From positions 60,693-124,692 of the forward strand of contig NZ_JADOGI010000004.1 in NCBI RefSeq assembly GCF_015645445.1: DNA of 64,000 nucleotides, given 5' to 3'. How positions within the stretch are numbered: the stretch's first letter is position 1; each line of letters begins with the position of its first letter. This document shows, piece by piece, positions 1 through 8,982 of the stretch. A model generated the notes under the pieces. The model was not told the origin of the DNA and searched no databases. It saw nothing but the letters and a program-made list of their open reading frames with translations. A program made the position numbers and the translations under genes. The DNA is from Nonomuraea cypriaca (lineage in GTDB: Bacteria; Actinomycetota; Actinomycetes; Streptosporangiales; Streptosporangiaceae).

Positions 1-10
1 AAGACACGTC

Positions 11-673
11 ATGCGACTGACCGTGACCGCTTACCTGACCCTTGACGGCGTCATGCAGGCCCCGGGGCTGCCCGACGAGGATCGGCGTGGTGGCTTCGAG
101 CAGGGAGGCTGGCAGGCGCCGTACATCGATGAGGATCTCGGCAGGTTGGTCGGCGAGTGGTTCGGGGCGGCCGACGCCTTTCTGCTCGGGCGCCGGACGT
201 ACGAGATCTTCGCGGAGCATTGGCCGAAGGTCACCGACGAGCGTGACGTGGTCGCGGCGAGACTGAACGGCCGGCCCAAGTACGTCGTGTCCACGACCCT
301 CGGCCACCTCGACTGGGACGGCTCCACGCTGGTCAACGGCGACGTCGCCGACGCGGTGGCGGAGCTCAAGCGTCTCCCCGGCGATGAGCTGCAGGTTCAC
401 GGCAGCGGAGAGCTCGTCCGCACGCTCATGGCCCACGCCCTGGTCGACGAGTACCGCCTGTACATCTCTCCGGTCATCCTCGGCAGCGGCCGGCGCCTGT
501 TCCCGGAGGGCGTCATGCCGACCGCGCTCACGCTCGTCGACCGCAGGAGCACCGCGAGCGGCACCATGGTGGGCGTCTACCGGCCGGCCGGTCGCCCCCG
601 GTACGGAGCGGCCGGGCTCGAACAGGTCGACGGCGTGGTGCGGGACACGTTCAGCCGGCGGGCCGGTCTCTAG
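11..673 (+). CDS. RibD C-terminal/DHFR-like reductase
   Basis: A 220-residue protein of the bacterial bifunctional deaminase-reductase C-terminal family (YyaP/YwjB-like), which are NADPH-dependent reductases usually of unknown substrate. The N-terminus [19 protein letters not shown] is the typical first strand and turn. [16 protein letters not shown] (about residues 57-72), the strand near KYVVSTTL, and [20 protein letters not shown] (about 143-162) are family hallmarks. Length is normal. The ATG lies close to the window edge, so nothing can be said of its upstream control. It stands alone. Family assignment is firm; the substrate is unknown. Confidence 0.9.
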   Translation: MRLTVTAYLTLDGVMQAPGLPDEDRRGGFEQGGWQAPYIDEDLGRLVGEWFGAADAFLLGRRTYEIFAEHWPKVTDERDVVAARLNGRPKYVVSTTLGHLDWDGSTLVNGDVADAVAELKRLPGDELQVHGSGELVRTLMAHALVDEYRLYISPVILGSGRRLFPEGVMPTALTLVDRRSTASGTMVGVYRPAGRPRYGAAGLEQVDGVVRDTFSRRAGL

Positions 674-897
674 GCCTCCACGGGCGCGGTCCCACCCCGT
701 ACAGGCGTGAAACTTTCATGCGGAAGGGGATCGTGTGTCAGTTCGGTTCACGGACGGCGCACGCACCTCGAAGGCTCTGCCGAGGCGCCGGCCACAACAG
801 AGCCGCTCGGCCGGTTGTGATGGCAGGGCTGGCACCCCGCGCGGTGGTGGTCCACGATGAGGGCCGGATCCACCCTCACACACGGAAGGTCGATGCC

Positions 898-1359
898 ATG
901 CGTTTACGTGCTTGGCCGGCGCTGGGCGTCGTGCTCGCCGCGGGTCTCCTGGCGGCTCAACCCGCGGTGGCGGCGGCTCAGGCGGCGGTGAAGTTCTACG
1001 CCGACTCCGGAGACCCGTGCGGCCGCGGGGTCACCGAAGGGACGCTGGACTGGAGAGAAGGACCCGTCATCAGGCCGATCGTCCAGGTCGAGGGCACGCT
1101 GGTCGACGACGCCGGGTTCTCGCCCTGCGCCAAGGACGAACTGCACTCGCGGGCGACGTTCAGCGCGTACAAGAGCGATCTCCTCGTCGACACGGAGACC
1201 GTCAAGGCGGACAACGGCACGGTCCCGCTCTCCTTCGGACTCTCCGACGCGAACGGGGTCACCGCCATGGATCGTGTGGTCGTGCGGGTGTGCAGATTCA
1301 GCAACACGCCGATCGGGATCAGTTATTGCGGAAAGGCGGCCGAGTACAAGATGCCCTGA
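898..1359 (+). CDS. Small secreted protein of unknown function
   Basis: A 153-residue protein. The reading frame is open from 718, but the ATG at 898 is preferred because it follows a GGAAGG ribosome-binding site and begins a clean Sec signal peptide (MRLRAWPALGVVLAAG, then a hydrophobic stretch to AVAAAQA). The mature part of about 125 residues has four cysteines (in DPCGRG, SPCAKD, VRVCRF and SYCGKA), suggesting two disulfides in an extracellular beta domain. I do not recognise the family. It is convergent with the MFS genes, and a large hairpin lies between them. The 224 nt upstream of it hold no other gene that I can support. Confidence 0.7.
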   Translation: MRLRAWPALGVVLAAGLLAAQPAVAAAQAAVKFYADSGDPCGRGVTEGTLDWREGPVIRPIVQVEGTLVDDAGFSPCAKDELHSRATFSAYKSDLLVDTETVKADNGTVPLSFGLSDANGVTAMDRVVVRVCRFSNTPIGISYCGKAAEYKMP

Positions 1360-1369
1360 GCCGCACCTC

Positions 1370-1433
1370 AGGTGATCGTCCGGTCCGCGAACCGTGGCAT
1401 TCGGGGAGTGCCACGTCGCGGGCCGGACCACCT
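1370..1433. terminator. Bidirectional hairpin between convergent genes
   Basis: A long imperfect inverted repeat. The outer arms 1378-1390 and 1416-1428 pair at 12 of 13 positions, with AGGTG/CACCT flanks adding 5 bp. An inner TGGCA/TGCCA stem (1395-1399 with 1409-1413) closes over a 9-nt loop. It lies between the secreted protein (+) and the MFS small subunit (-). There is no U-tract, as is common in actinomycetes. Confidence 0.65.
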
Positions 1434-1441
1434 GGTCGGGC

Positions 1442-1546
1442 TCAGAACAGCTGGGCGAGCCTCAACAGCAGCTCGTACACGCCGTACGCGAAGGGCAATC
1501 CCACCCAGGCCCACGTCAGCACCAACAGACCGGTACGCCGGTTCAT
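1442..1546 (-). CDS. 34-residue MFS small partner protein
   Basis: A very short gene whose ATG (1544-1546) overlaps the TGA of the upstream MFS carrier as ATGA. The protein starts MNRRTGLLVLTW and has a single hydrophobic segment (about residues 6-28) with a basic N-terminus, so it should be a one-pass membrane peptide. Small proteins in this position are found behind OFA-type MFS genes in many actinomycetes and are called MFS transporter small subunit; that link is from memory. The strict translational coupling suggests it assembles with or stabilises the carrier. It is easily missed by gene callers. Confidence 0.75.
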   Translation of the reverse strand: MNRRTGLLVLTWAWVGLPFAYGVYELLLRLAQLF

Positions 1547-2922
1547 CGGACCTCCTCCGCCACCGGCGACGGGCGCCGTTCGTGATATCTCTCGTGCACC
1601 GGCCGGATCAGCTCGTTGGCGAGGAAGCCCACCGCGAGCAGCCCGATCATGATGAACAGCGACGTCGTATAAAGCGCGGGCCCAGACTGGCCCGCGGCCT
1701 TCTGCGCGTCGGCGATCGCGTTGACGATCAGCGGGCCCAGCACGCCGGCGGTGGACCAGGCGGTGAGCAGGCGGCCGTGGATCGCGCCGACCTCGTACGT
1801 GCCGAACAGGTCCTTCAGGTACGCGGGCACCGTCGCGAACCCGCCGCCGTAGAAGGACAGGATGCCCAGCGCGCACAGGATGAACAGCGGCTTGGAGTTG
1901 TCGCCCAGCAGCGCGATCGCGAGGTACAGCAGCGCTCCGGCGCCCAGGTAGACGCGGTACATGTTCTTGCGACCTATCACGTCCGAGGTGGACGACCAGA
2001 CGAAGCGGCCGGCCATGTTCGCCAGCGACAGCAGCGCGACGAAGCCCCCCGCCGCCCCCAGCGCGACCGGCGTCGCCGTGCCGGAGAAGAAGTCCTGGAT
2101 CATCGGCGAGGCCTTCTCCAGGATGCCGATGCCGGCGGTGACGTTGCAGCACAGCACGACCCACAGGAAGTAGAACTGCGGCGTGCGGATGGCGTTGCGC
2201 GCCGAGACGTCCGCCATGGTGATCAGTGGCCGGGCCGCCACCTCCGCCGGTTTCCAGCCGGGTGGCGTCCAGCCTTCCGGCGGCACCCGTATGAGCAGCA
2301 CCCCCATGAACATGAAGACCGCGTAGACCACGCCGTGCACGAGGAAGGTCGTCGCGATGCCCGTCGTGTCCGTGCCGAAGGAGTCCAGCATCTGCGTCGA
2401 CCACGGCGAGGCGATGAGCGCCCCGCCGCCGAACCCCATGATCGCGATGCCGGTGGCCATGCCCGGCCGGTCAGGGAACCACTTGATCAGCGTGGACACC
2501 GGTGAGATGTAGCCGATGCCCAGCCCGATCCCGCCCACGAACCCGTAGCCCAGGACGACCAGCCAGTACTGTCCGGTGGCCACGCCGAGTGCGGACAGCA
2601 GGAAGCCGGAGGAGAAGCAGGTCATCGACCAGAACATCGCCCACCGAGGCCCGTTGCGCTCCACGAGGGTGCCGCCGAAGGCCGCCGACAGGCCGAGCAT
2701 GACGATGCCGAGCTGGAACGGCAGGGCGCTCTGGGTGCCCGACAGATGGAGCGAGGACTCGAGTGCGGGTTTGAAGACGCTCCACGCGTACGCCTGCCCG
2801 ATGGCCAGGTGCACGGACAACGCGGCCGGGGGCACCAGCCACCGGCTCCAGGTGGGCGCCGCCACGGTACGGGAGCGGCTGAGGAATCCTGCGGGACTCA
2901 CGAATCTCGTACTGTCTGCCAC
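1543..2922 (-). CDS. OFA family MFS transporter (oxalate/formate type)
   Basis: A 459-residue carrier with 12 predicted membrane spans, of the OFA group of the major facilitator superfamily, whose known members exchange oxalate, formate or other small carboxylates. Visible hallmarks are AIGQAYAWSVFKP in the first span, GPRWAMFWSMTCFSSGF after the family R-rich loop, GIGYISPVSTLIKWFPDRPG, and SSTSDVIGRKN in the second half. The GTG at 2922 has no Shine-Dalgarno sequence; a nearby downstream GTG (residue 8) is an alternative. The gene is coupled by ATGA to the small partner gene. Substrate unknown. A CATAC/GTATG dyad just upstream may bind a regulator not encoded here. Confidence 0.88.
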   Translation of the reverse strand: MADSTRFVSPAGFLSRSRTVAAPTWSRWLVPPAALSVHLAIGQAYAWSVFKPALESSLHLSGTQSALPFQLGIVMLGLSAAFGGTLVERNGPRWAMFWSMTCFSSGFLLSALGVATGQYWLVVLGYGFVGGIGLGIGYISPVSTLIKWFPDRPGMATGIAIMGFGGGALIASPWSTQMLDSFGTDTTGIATTFLVHGVVYAVFMFMGVLLIRVPPEGWTPPGWKPAEVAARPLITMADVSARNAIRTPQFYFLWVVLCCNVTAGIGILEKASPMIQDFFSGTATPVALGAAGGFVALLSLANMAGRFVWSSTSDVIGRKNMYRVYLGAGALLYLAIALLGDNSKPLFILCALGILSFYGGGFATVPAYLKDLFGTYEVGAIHGRLLTAWSTAGVLGPLIVNAIADAQKAAGQSGPALYTTSLFIMIGLLAVGFLANELIRPVHERYHERRPSPVAEEVR

Positions 2923-2937
2923 GTGTCACGGGTACCA

Positions 2938-2948
2938 CATACGGTATG
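2938..2948. promoter_or_regulatory. Candidate operator, CATAC-N-GTATG dyad
   Basis: A perfect 5-1-5 palindrome 16 bases upstream of the MFS start codon, in the expected promoter position. Its form resembles GntR/FCD operators. No cognate regulator gene is adjacent, so the binding protein is unknown. Confidence 0.4.
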
Positions 2949-3086
2949 CAGTATCTCGGATCCATACGCCGAGCGGTCTCATCTCGTCGGCGAACGGCTC
3001 TCGCCTGAGCGACCAGGGCCGGACCATGGGCTACGGCGATCGATGAACCCGGGTTTGATCCGCTGACGGTGAGCGCCGATGAGGTG

Positions 3087-3443
3087 TCAGGCTGCGCTGT
3101 TCATCGGCCTCTCGGTGACAGGCAGTCGCAAGGTCCGGTCGCCGAAGTCGACGACCAAGTCGAGGTGTGCGCCCAGTGCCTCGACATAACGAGCGATGAC
3201 CTCGATAGAGGCCACCTCGCCGTGTTCGATCTGCGAAACTCGGGCGACACTCACATCCATGATCGCCGCAATGTCTTTTTGTCCCAAGCCGCGCTCCTTT
3301 CGAGCTTCGGCCAGTTGATGGCCCCTCGCCTCGGCGAGCAGGCGTCGTGCTCCCGCCTCGATCTCTGCCGGGGCAACTCCAGCAGAGTGCAACTCCTGCT
3401 CTAGGTCTTCCCAGTCTCCTGGCGTCCTCTGCGGCATGTTCAC
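3087..3443 (-). CDS. XRE-family antitoxin (HigA-like)
   Basis: A 118-residue DNA-binding protein with one Cro/C1-type helix-turn-helix in its middle (about residues 50-80: KERGLGQKDIAAIMDVS followed by ARVSQIEHGEVAS). It would neutralise the upstream toxin and repress the operon. The GTG start at 3443 overlaps the toxin stop as GTGA; an ATG two codons later is an alternative. The C-terminal half (LGAHLDLVVDFGDRTLRL) is typical of antitoxins paired with Gp49-like toxins. Toxin-first gene order is the HigBA arrangement. Confidence 0.88.
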   Translation of the reverse strand: MNMPQRTPGDWEDLEQELHSAGVAPAEIEAGARRLLAEARGHQLAEARKERGLGQKDIAAIMDVSVARVSQIEHGEVASIEVIARYVEALGAHLDLVVDFGDRTLRLPVTERPMNSAA

Positions 3444-3802
3444 TCCTCGCTATCGCTGGTGTAGAAGGTGTAAAGCTGTTCAGCCAGCGGGATGTTCTCC
3501 TTGTACCACCGCTCCCAGTTGCCCGCCTTGTCACCCCCGAGTAGCAGCAACGCGGCTCTGGTGGGGTCGAACGCGAAAATCACCCTGATCTCCGAGCGGC
3601 CTCTCGATCCCGGACGCAACTCCTTCAGGTGGTGCAGTTTGCTCCCCGCGAGGCGGTCGACGAGCGGCCTGCCCAACGTCGGTCCCTCCGCACGCAGGGC
3701 CGCAACGGCCTGTGCGACCTGGATCGCGGACTCGAGATCCTCTTTGATCAACACACGGAACCAGGAGGCGTATTCGTCCGTGACCTTCACCATCCACGCC
3801 AA
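3440..3802 (-). CDS. RelE/HigB-like toxin (phage Gp49-like)
   Basis: A 120-residue protein of the phage-derived Gp49-like/HigB family, expected to be a translation-dependent mRNA endonuclease. Motifs include LGRPLVDRLAGSKLHHLKEL, then the basic core LRPGSRGRSEIRVIFAFDP and the end strand ALLLLGGDKAGNW before the terminal helix. A TTG start at 3802 is chosen because GGGAG lies at correct spacing; the ATG at 3793 has none. It is coupled to the antitoxin gene by a 4-bp overlap. About 200 nt upstream (3803-4007) hold its likely promoter and no other gene that I can see. Confidence 0.87.
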   Translation of the reverse strand: MAWMVKVTDEYASWFRVLIKEDLESAIQVAQAVAALRAEGPTLGRPLVDRLAGSKLHHLKELRPGSRGRSEIRVIFAFDPTRAALLLLGGDKAGNWERWYKENIPLAEQLYTFYTSDSEE

Positions 3803-4007
3803 GCGATTCTCCCAGATTCAAGGATAGCCTTAAGTTTCGGGCCATGCTACTTCCCCGGCGGGGACCACAGGGTGAAGTCGGTTGAATTCATGGAGTAGTC
3901 AAAGTGTGCTCACCCAACTCCGCCGTCTAGCGAGGCCTGGCCGAGCGTGGTCCGTGAGACTCCTTCCAACGCCAGACCTCGGGGCACTATGCTCTGGTGT
4001 CCTCCGT

Positions 4008-6920
4008 TCAGAGGCCAGGCCGGGTGACTCGCTTCTCCTTGTACGGCACCAGCCTGACCGGGCCGACGAGTCCGTACGGCTGCCGGGTCAGGCCGCCGTA
4101 GACCGCCGGGTCCGCGACCCTGAGGCGGTTGCCGAGGGGGGTGGCGACCTCGACCTCGATGGTGTTGGTCCCGCGCCGGAGGTGCGGGCCGAGGTCCAGG
4201 ACCGGGTGGAGCTGGTCCACCGGGTCGAGGTCGCGGCCGTTGACGCGTACTCGGCAGGTGTCCGTCACCTCGCCCAGCTCCAGGTACGCGCCCGAACCCG
4301 TCAGGTGCACCGTCGTCGTGTACGTGCCGACGCCCGACACGTCGGCCAGTTCGGGGATGTCCGGCCAGGGGGCGAGCCGGTCCAGCCTCAGGTCGTGCGT
4401 GACCGGTGTGCCGGGCCGCCGATCCTCCACCCGTAGCCGCCATGAGGACAGCGGGACGGGGGCGGGCACCGAGTCGATGGCCGTGGTGACGGTCCGGCCG
4501 TCGGAGAGGGCGGTGGTGTAGGTGCCCGCACCGGTGGCGCGGATCAGCAGGGCGCCGTCGGCGAACCGTACGAGGTCGGCGGAGGTGGCTGTGGCGTGCG
4601 GCGGCCTGCCCGTACGGTCGCCGAAGAGGCCGGGGCGGCCGATGGCGACGATCCGGGCCTGACCCGGCCGCAACGCCACCCGCAGCCGGATCCCGTCGGA
4701 CTCCTCCGTGTACACCGCGATCCGCTCGGCCCGGCCGGTCCACGGGTCCAGCAGGTACGGGACGCCGTCCCCTGACGTGCGCGCCAGCGTGACCTCGTGG
4801 TCGATGGGGGCCACGGGCGGCTTGACGTTCTCGCCGTGGCGGCCGTTGCACAGGTAGTAGTAGTCGACGTCACCGTCCACGCGCCGCATGGTGAGCAGGG
4901 TGGAGGCGGTGGCGTACCGGACGTCGGGGCGCACGCCGAGGGCGGCCAGTGCGGTGGGGACGTCTGCCTGGGCGGCGACCATCCGTACCGTGGGCTCGGC
5001 CAGCAGGTCGGCCACGATCGCCCGGAGCCGGTCGCTCTCGCCGACGCCGGGCACCGAGGCCGTCCGCCACGCGCCGAGCAGCACGATGGGCAGGCCGGCC
5101 CGCGCGTACGACAGCAGCCGCTCGGCCACCGCCACGGTCATCGTGCATTCGGAGGAGTAGAAGCGGTCGCCCTCCACGAACAGCGCCTTGTACGCCGGCC
5201 CCGCCAGGCGGCCGTCCGCGACCGTGGCGGACGGCAGGTCGAGCAGGGGGCCGCTGACGAACTGGTGGGTCCAGCCGGTGGGGACGCCGCTCGCGGTGAA
5301 CCAGGAGGCGCCGATGCCGGTCTTGGTGTACCCGGTCTGCCGCAACACGGCCACGTCCACCCGTGGCCGACCTTGCCGCACAACCGCATGAATTCTCGCG
5401 AAATATCCGGAAATATCGGTGATGTGGTCCCAGGTGGGCTGGCGTGGCCCCCACGACTCCGAATAGCCCGCCGTGCCGTTGTACGGGGTGAAGGCGGCGA
5501 AGCCGGGCCAGGCGGCGCCGGGGGCGGTGGCGTACGAGAAGCCGTGCAGGACCGTCTGGTTGAGCCCAGCCGCGTACGCGCCGCCCATGGTGGTCAGCAG
5601 CTTCTTCCAGGTCGTGGTGTACGCCCCGCCCTGGTACGCCCCCGCCTCGCTGGACAGCAACGCGTGCCCCGCCAGGTCCCGGCCCCCGGCCAGGCAGCGG
5701 TAGTCGTCGAGGTTCTTGAACCCGAGCGACTCGCCCTCGGGCACGTCGAGGATGGCCGCGGCGGCGATCGCGTCGGTCTGCAGGCCGTACGGCTGCGCGC
5801 GTAACCGCAGGCCGAGCGAGTGCGCCCAGTCACGCAGCGTGGTGAAGTGGTGCTCGTTGAACAGCTCCGAGACCGTGTCCCAATAGTCCTTGCGGGCGTG
5901 CCTGGTCAGGACGGCCTCGTAGGTGAAGACCGGGTCCTCCTCCGACAGCAGGATCACCGGCAGGAAGGGCGCGAGGTCGTACCCTCGCCGCCGCCCGAAC
6001 TCCTCCACCATCCCGGGCGTCCACTGCAGCGCGTCGGTCTCGATCTCGATGGAGTCCTCGAACAACGCGCCGCCCGAGCGCCGCAGCAGCTTGCGGACGG
6101 CGGGGGTGAGCAGCCCGGACTCCCAGTAGTCGATCACCGCCTGGGTGCCCGCGCGGCTGAAGTGGTCGACGACGTACGCCTCGGGCGCGGTGTGCGGGCC
6201 GGACTCCGGGCGCTGGCCGGAGCCGCGTTCCCAGTAGGCGATCAGCACCCACTCGCCGCTGGCGGGCGCGGTCCACGTGATGGTCCCGCCGGTCACCAGG
6301 CTGGTCAGGTCGCGTACGGAGGCGGGGTCGAGGCCGGTCTCGTCGCCGGTGGAGTGGGCGGGCTCGATCCTGGCCGCCTGGACCAGCAGCAACGTGGGCG
6401 TGGACGCCGAGGAGATGGCGGGCGGCGGCACCGGGCCGGAGAAGGTGGCGCCGGGGGTGACCGTGGCCGAGCCGTGGGCCAGCTCCTTGGCCGCCGCCGG
6501 GTTGTCGGGGTTGATCGTGGGGAGCGCCGCCGGCCAGGAGGGGCCGATGGTGAGGTCGATCGAGAGCCCGCGCCTGGCGGCCTGGTCGAGGGCCGCCTCG
6601 ACGCCGGCGTTCCAGGCGGGCGTGCCCCAGCCGTGCCCGGCCGGGTCCAGCACGGACTTGTCGCGGATGCTGTGGTGCACGGCGGCGATCTCCGCGCCGC
6701 CGAACCCGGCGGCGGCGAGCTGGTCGACCTCGCGCCTGATCTCGGCGGGATCGACGTGGCCGTCCGGCCACCACCAGCGCACCATCGGCCCGGCCGATCG
6801 GGCCGGCCGCGCGAACCAGGAAGCGGACGGGCCGGCGGCGAAGGCGGGCAGGCCGGTGAGGGCGAGCGCGGTCGTCGCGGTGCCCAGGTAGAGGAAGCCT
6901 CGGCGGGTCGGATCGTTCAC
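4008..6920 (-). CDS. Secreted GH106-type alpha-L-rhamnosidase
   Basis: A 970-residue exported glycosidase. The N-terminus carries a Tat signal (TRRGFLYLG, then a hydrophobic run to AFAAG). The mature protein opens with GPMVRWWWPDGHVDP, the signature of GH106 and related rhamnosidases, followed by a TIM-barrel region with IDLTIGPSWPAALPT and the likely acidic active-site stretch LFEDSIEIETDALQWTPGM. The last 150 residues form a galactose-binding beta-sandwich (TYTTTVHLTG, then TCRVRVNGRDLD). Start: GTG at 6920 with GGAG 8 nt upstream. GH106 enzymes remove terminal L-rhamnose from pectic rhamnogalacturonans and other glycans. It follows the beta-helix operon but is separated from it by repeats and a hairpin, so it may have its own promoter. 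Confidence 0.85.
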   Translation of the reverse strand: MNDPTRRGFLYLGTATTALALTGLPAFAAGPSASWFARPARSAGPMVRWWWPDGHVDPAEIRREVDQLAAAGFGGAEIAAVHHSIRDKSVLDPAGHGWGTPAWNAGVEAALDQAARRGLSIDLTIGPSWPAALPTINPDNPAAAKELAHGSATVTPGATFSGPVPPPAISSASTPTLLLVQAARIEPAHSTGDETGLDPASVRDLTSLVTGGTITWTAPASGEWVLIAYWERGSGQRPESGPHTAPEAYVVDHFSRAGTQAVIDYWESGLLTPAVRKLLRRSGGALFEDSIEIETDALQWTPGMVEEFGRRRGYDLAPFLPVILLSEEDPVFTYEAVLTRHARKDYWDTVSELFNEHHFTTLRDWAHSLGLRLRAQPYGLQTDAIAAAAILDVPEGESLGFKNLDDYRCLAGGRDLAGHALLSSEAGAYQGGAYTTTWKKLLTTMGGAYAAGLNQTVLHGFSYATAPGAAWPGFAAFTPYNGTAGYSESWGPRQPTWDHITDISGYFARIHAVVRQGRPRVDVAVLRQTGYTKTGIGASWFTASGVPTGWTHQFVSGPLLDLPSATVADGRLAGPAYKALFVEGDRFYSSECTMTVAVAERLLSYARAGLPIVLLGAWRTASVPGVGESDRLRAIVADLLAEPTVRMVAAQADVPTALAALGVRPDVRYATASTLLTMRRVDGDVDYYYLCNGRHGENVKPPVAPIDHEVTLARTSGDGVPYLLDPWTGRAERIAVYTEESDGIRLRVALRPGQARIVAIGRPGLFGDRTGRPPHATATSADLVRFADGALLIRATGAGTYTTALSDGRTVTTAIDSVPAPVPLSSWRLRVEDRRPGTPVTHDLRLDRLAPWPDIPELADVSGVGTYTTTVHLTGSGAYLELGEVTDTCRVRVNGRDLDPVDQLHPVLDLGPHLRRGTNTIEVEVATPLGNRLRVADPAVYGGLTRQPYGLVGPVRLVPYKEKRVTRPGL

Positions 6921-6967
6921 GGGGGTGCTCCAGAGGCCGTGCCCCGGACGCGGGCCGCCCGGGCGCG

Positions 6968-7139
6968 ATGCGGATGGGACGCGCTCCTGAGCGGAGGGCC
7001 CCGCCCGGGGAGAAAGGCGGATGCGGATGGGACGCGCTCCCGAGCGGAGGGCCCCGCCCGGGGAGAAAGGCGGATGCGGATGGGACGCGCTCCCGAGCGG
7101 AGGGCCCCGCCCGGGAAGGAAGGCGGATACGGATGGGAC
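6968..7139. repeat. 53-bp tandem repeat, 3 full copies plus a partial
   Basis: Units at 6968-7020, 7021-7073 and 7074-7126 are nearly identical. A fourth runs 14 bp or so before diverging near 7140. The unit begins ATGCGGATGGGACGCGCTCC and has a GC-rich core (GGGCCCCGCCCGGGG) able to form a hairpin. It fills the gap between the beta-helix gene 3' end and the GH106 gene 5' end. Exact register and low divergence mean recent expansion. Confidence 0.95.
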
Positions 7140-7179
7140 GCGCCCGCGGGAGAGGGGTTGGACCCTCGCCCGCGGGCGC
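7140..7179 (-). terminator. Hairpin terminator after the beta-helix gene
   Basis: A perfect 11-bp inverted repeat (7140-7150 with 7169-7179) is extended inward by GAGGG/CCCTC around a 6-nt loop, three bases past the TAG at 7183-7185. It has no U-run. It probably ends transcription of the three-gene unit from 11569 down to 7183. Confidence 0.75.
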
Positions 7180-7182
7180 GGG

Positions 7183-8982
7183 CTAACTCGGGATCGGGTA
7201 CGGGAAGGCGCCCGTCACGCCGATCTTGTCGTACTCCATCTTCGAGGCGTCGAAGCCGTCAGCCCAGTTGGCGTTCGTGACCTCGTTGCACTGGTAGCTC
7301 TGGTACTTGTCGTCGGTGACCTCGCCGACCTCGATGTTGTCGAAGGCGAAGCCGCAGCCGCCGGCGTCCATGTGGACCCCTCGGGTGCCGCTGTCGGGCA
7401 TCGACGCGTCGGGGATGACGTCTCCGACGACGACCTGGGAGACGGTGTTGCTGATCGGATGCGGCTCGGCGTTGTCGACGCCGTAGGTGTAGAAGGCGCC
7501 CATGTCGCCGCTGTCCAGGCCCGCCTCCTCGATCCGGAGATACTTGAACACGTTGCCATGCGCGTACCCCTCGCCGTCCTTGACCTCGGGACGGACCTCC
7601 AGGCTGATGCCGTAGCGGGCGCTGTGCCTGACGACGGTGTGGCTGATCTCGTTGTTGCCGGTGTTCATCAGCTCGACCCCGGCCGCGTCGCCGGGGACGA
7701 GCTCACCGATGTGGTCGATGTAGTTGTTCGTGAAGGTGTGATGCCCGGTGAGGTCGCCCTCGCCGGGGTAGCCGCCCTCGACCTTGATGCCGTCGGCGCC
7801 GACGTTCTCCAGCAGGCTGTCGGACACCCTGACCCGCTCGTTGGCGAACAGCAGGTAGACGGCGGTGAAGCCGGTGTCCGAGATGCGCAGCCTGGTCAGG
7901 TCGATGTCGCGGGTGTTGGTCAGCGTCACCGCGCCGAACCGGTTGCGCGGCATCTCGATCTGCCGGTCGTACTCGGGGTACTTGTGCGGGTCGCCGGCGT
8001 CGCCGGCGCTGATCCAGCCGTTGCGGTACCAGCTCACGAAGTCGCTGTACTGCAGCGCCAGTCCGTCGAAGGAGAGATTACGCACCCGCTGCCCGGGGCT
8101 GCTGCCCGCGAGCGACAGGATCGTCTTGACCGTCGGGGCCATGACCTTGTCGATCGAGCCCTTCGGCCAGTAGTAGACCTCGCTCTTGTCGAAGTCGAAG
8201 AAGTACTCACCGGGCTGGTCGAGGAAGTCCAGCGAGTTCTGCAGGAAGTAGCGCGAGCCGCCGCGGCTGTTGACCATGGCGTACCGCGTCCAGTGTTCGA
8301 GGGTGATCTGGTTGTCGTCCCACGACGGGTTCTGGATCGGGACGGTGTCGGTGAACCAGCTCCACGAGCCGCCCGACCAGACGACCACCTGGGCGTTGTC
8401 GAGGTTCCAGCTCTTGTCCCAGTCGCCGGGGTTGGAGTAGAGCCACTGGTACACCGCCTCCTTCTCCGGCTCCTTGAGCACGGAGGTGAGGTACGGCGCC
8501 CACACGTCGTCGGCCCTGCGATTGGGGAAGCGGGCGGTGGTGGCGCGCTTTCCGTCCTCGAACAGCGTGTAGAAGTTCCGGTCGACCTTGGTCTTGTAGA
8601 TGTCGCCCTTGTACTTCTCCCAGCCGGTCACCGGCTTGGCGCCGAGCAGGCGCGCCTTGCCGGGTCCGTCCGCGCTGCGGTAGGTGATCTTGTGGCCGTT
8701 CTGGCCGGAGTCGGCGTCGGTGAACTCGATGGTCTTGTCGACCACGTAGTCGCCGGCCTTGACGTTGACCACGATGTCGCAGTTCTGGTGCCGCTTCTTG
8801 GCCCGGAGCTGGTCGCGGGCGTGCTCGATGGTCTTCCACGGCCGCCGCGCGTTGCCGGGGCCGCTGTCCGCGCCGTCCGTGGCGACGTAGAACTCGACGG
8901 GCTCGCACGGCGCGGCCGCGCCGGCGGTGGGGGCGACGAGGAGCGCCGCGAGCGTGATCAACGCCGTGCCGAGGACCTTCAC
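7183..8982 (-). CDS. Secreted beta-helix protein, GH141-like (copy 2)
   Basis: A 599-residue exported protein: Sec signal (MKVLGTALITLAALL to AGAAA), then the pattern FYVATDGADSGPGNARRPWK, a strand-rich domain, GDYVVDKTIEF, and ITYRSADGPGKARLLGAKPV with TGW following. This opening is characteristic of right-handed parallel beta-helix proteins in and around GH141, which includes an RG-II alpha-L-fucosidase. Beta-helix rungs span about residues 280-520. The GTG start overlaps the upstream paralogue's stop as GTGA. It is about two-thirds or more identical to that paralogue, with near-identical blocks at both ends. Function by family: fucosidase or other pectin-acting enzyme. The exact specificity is inference. 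Confidence 0.8.
   Translation of the reverse strand: MKVLGTALITLAALLVAPTAGAAAPCEPVEFYVATDGADSGPGNARRPWKTIEHARDQLRAKKRHQNCDIVVNVKAGDYVVDKTIEFTDADSGQNGHKITYRSADGPGKARLLGAKPVTGWEKYKGDIYKTKVDRNFYTLFEDGKRATTARFPNRRADDVWAPYLTSVLKEPEKEAVYQWLYSNPGDWDKSWNLDNAQVVVWSGGSWSWFTDTVPIQNPSWDDNQITLEHWTRYAMVNSRGGSRYFLQNSLDFLDQPGEYFFDFDKSEVYYWPKGSIDKVMAPTVKTILSLAGSSPGQRVRNLSFDGLALQYSDFVSWYRNGWISAGDAGDPHKYPEYDRQIEMPRNRFGAVTLTNTRDIDLTRLRISDTGFTAVYLLFANERVRVSDSLLENVGADGIKVEGGYPGEGDLTGHHTFTNNYIDHIGELVPGDAAGVELMNTGNNEISHTVVRHSARYGISLEVRPEVKDGEGYAHGNVFKYLRIEEAGLDSGDMGAFYTYGVDNAEPHPISNTVSQVVVGDVIPDASMPDSGTRGVHMDAGGCGFAFDNIEVGEVTDDKYQSYQCNEVTNANWADGFDASKMEYDKIGVTGAFPYPIPS

Noticed and set aside
5820..7280. 486-codon + frame ending in repeated peptides over the GH106 start
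   Set aside because: Antisense to GH106 and reads through the 53-bp DNA repeats; no motif or ribosome-binding site.
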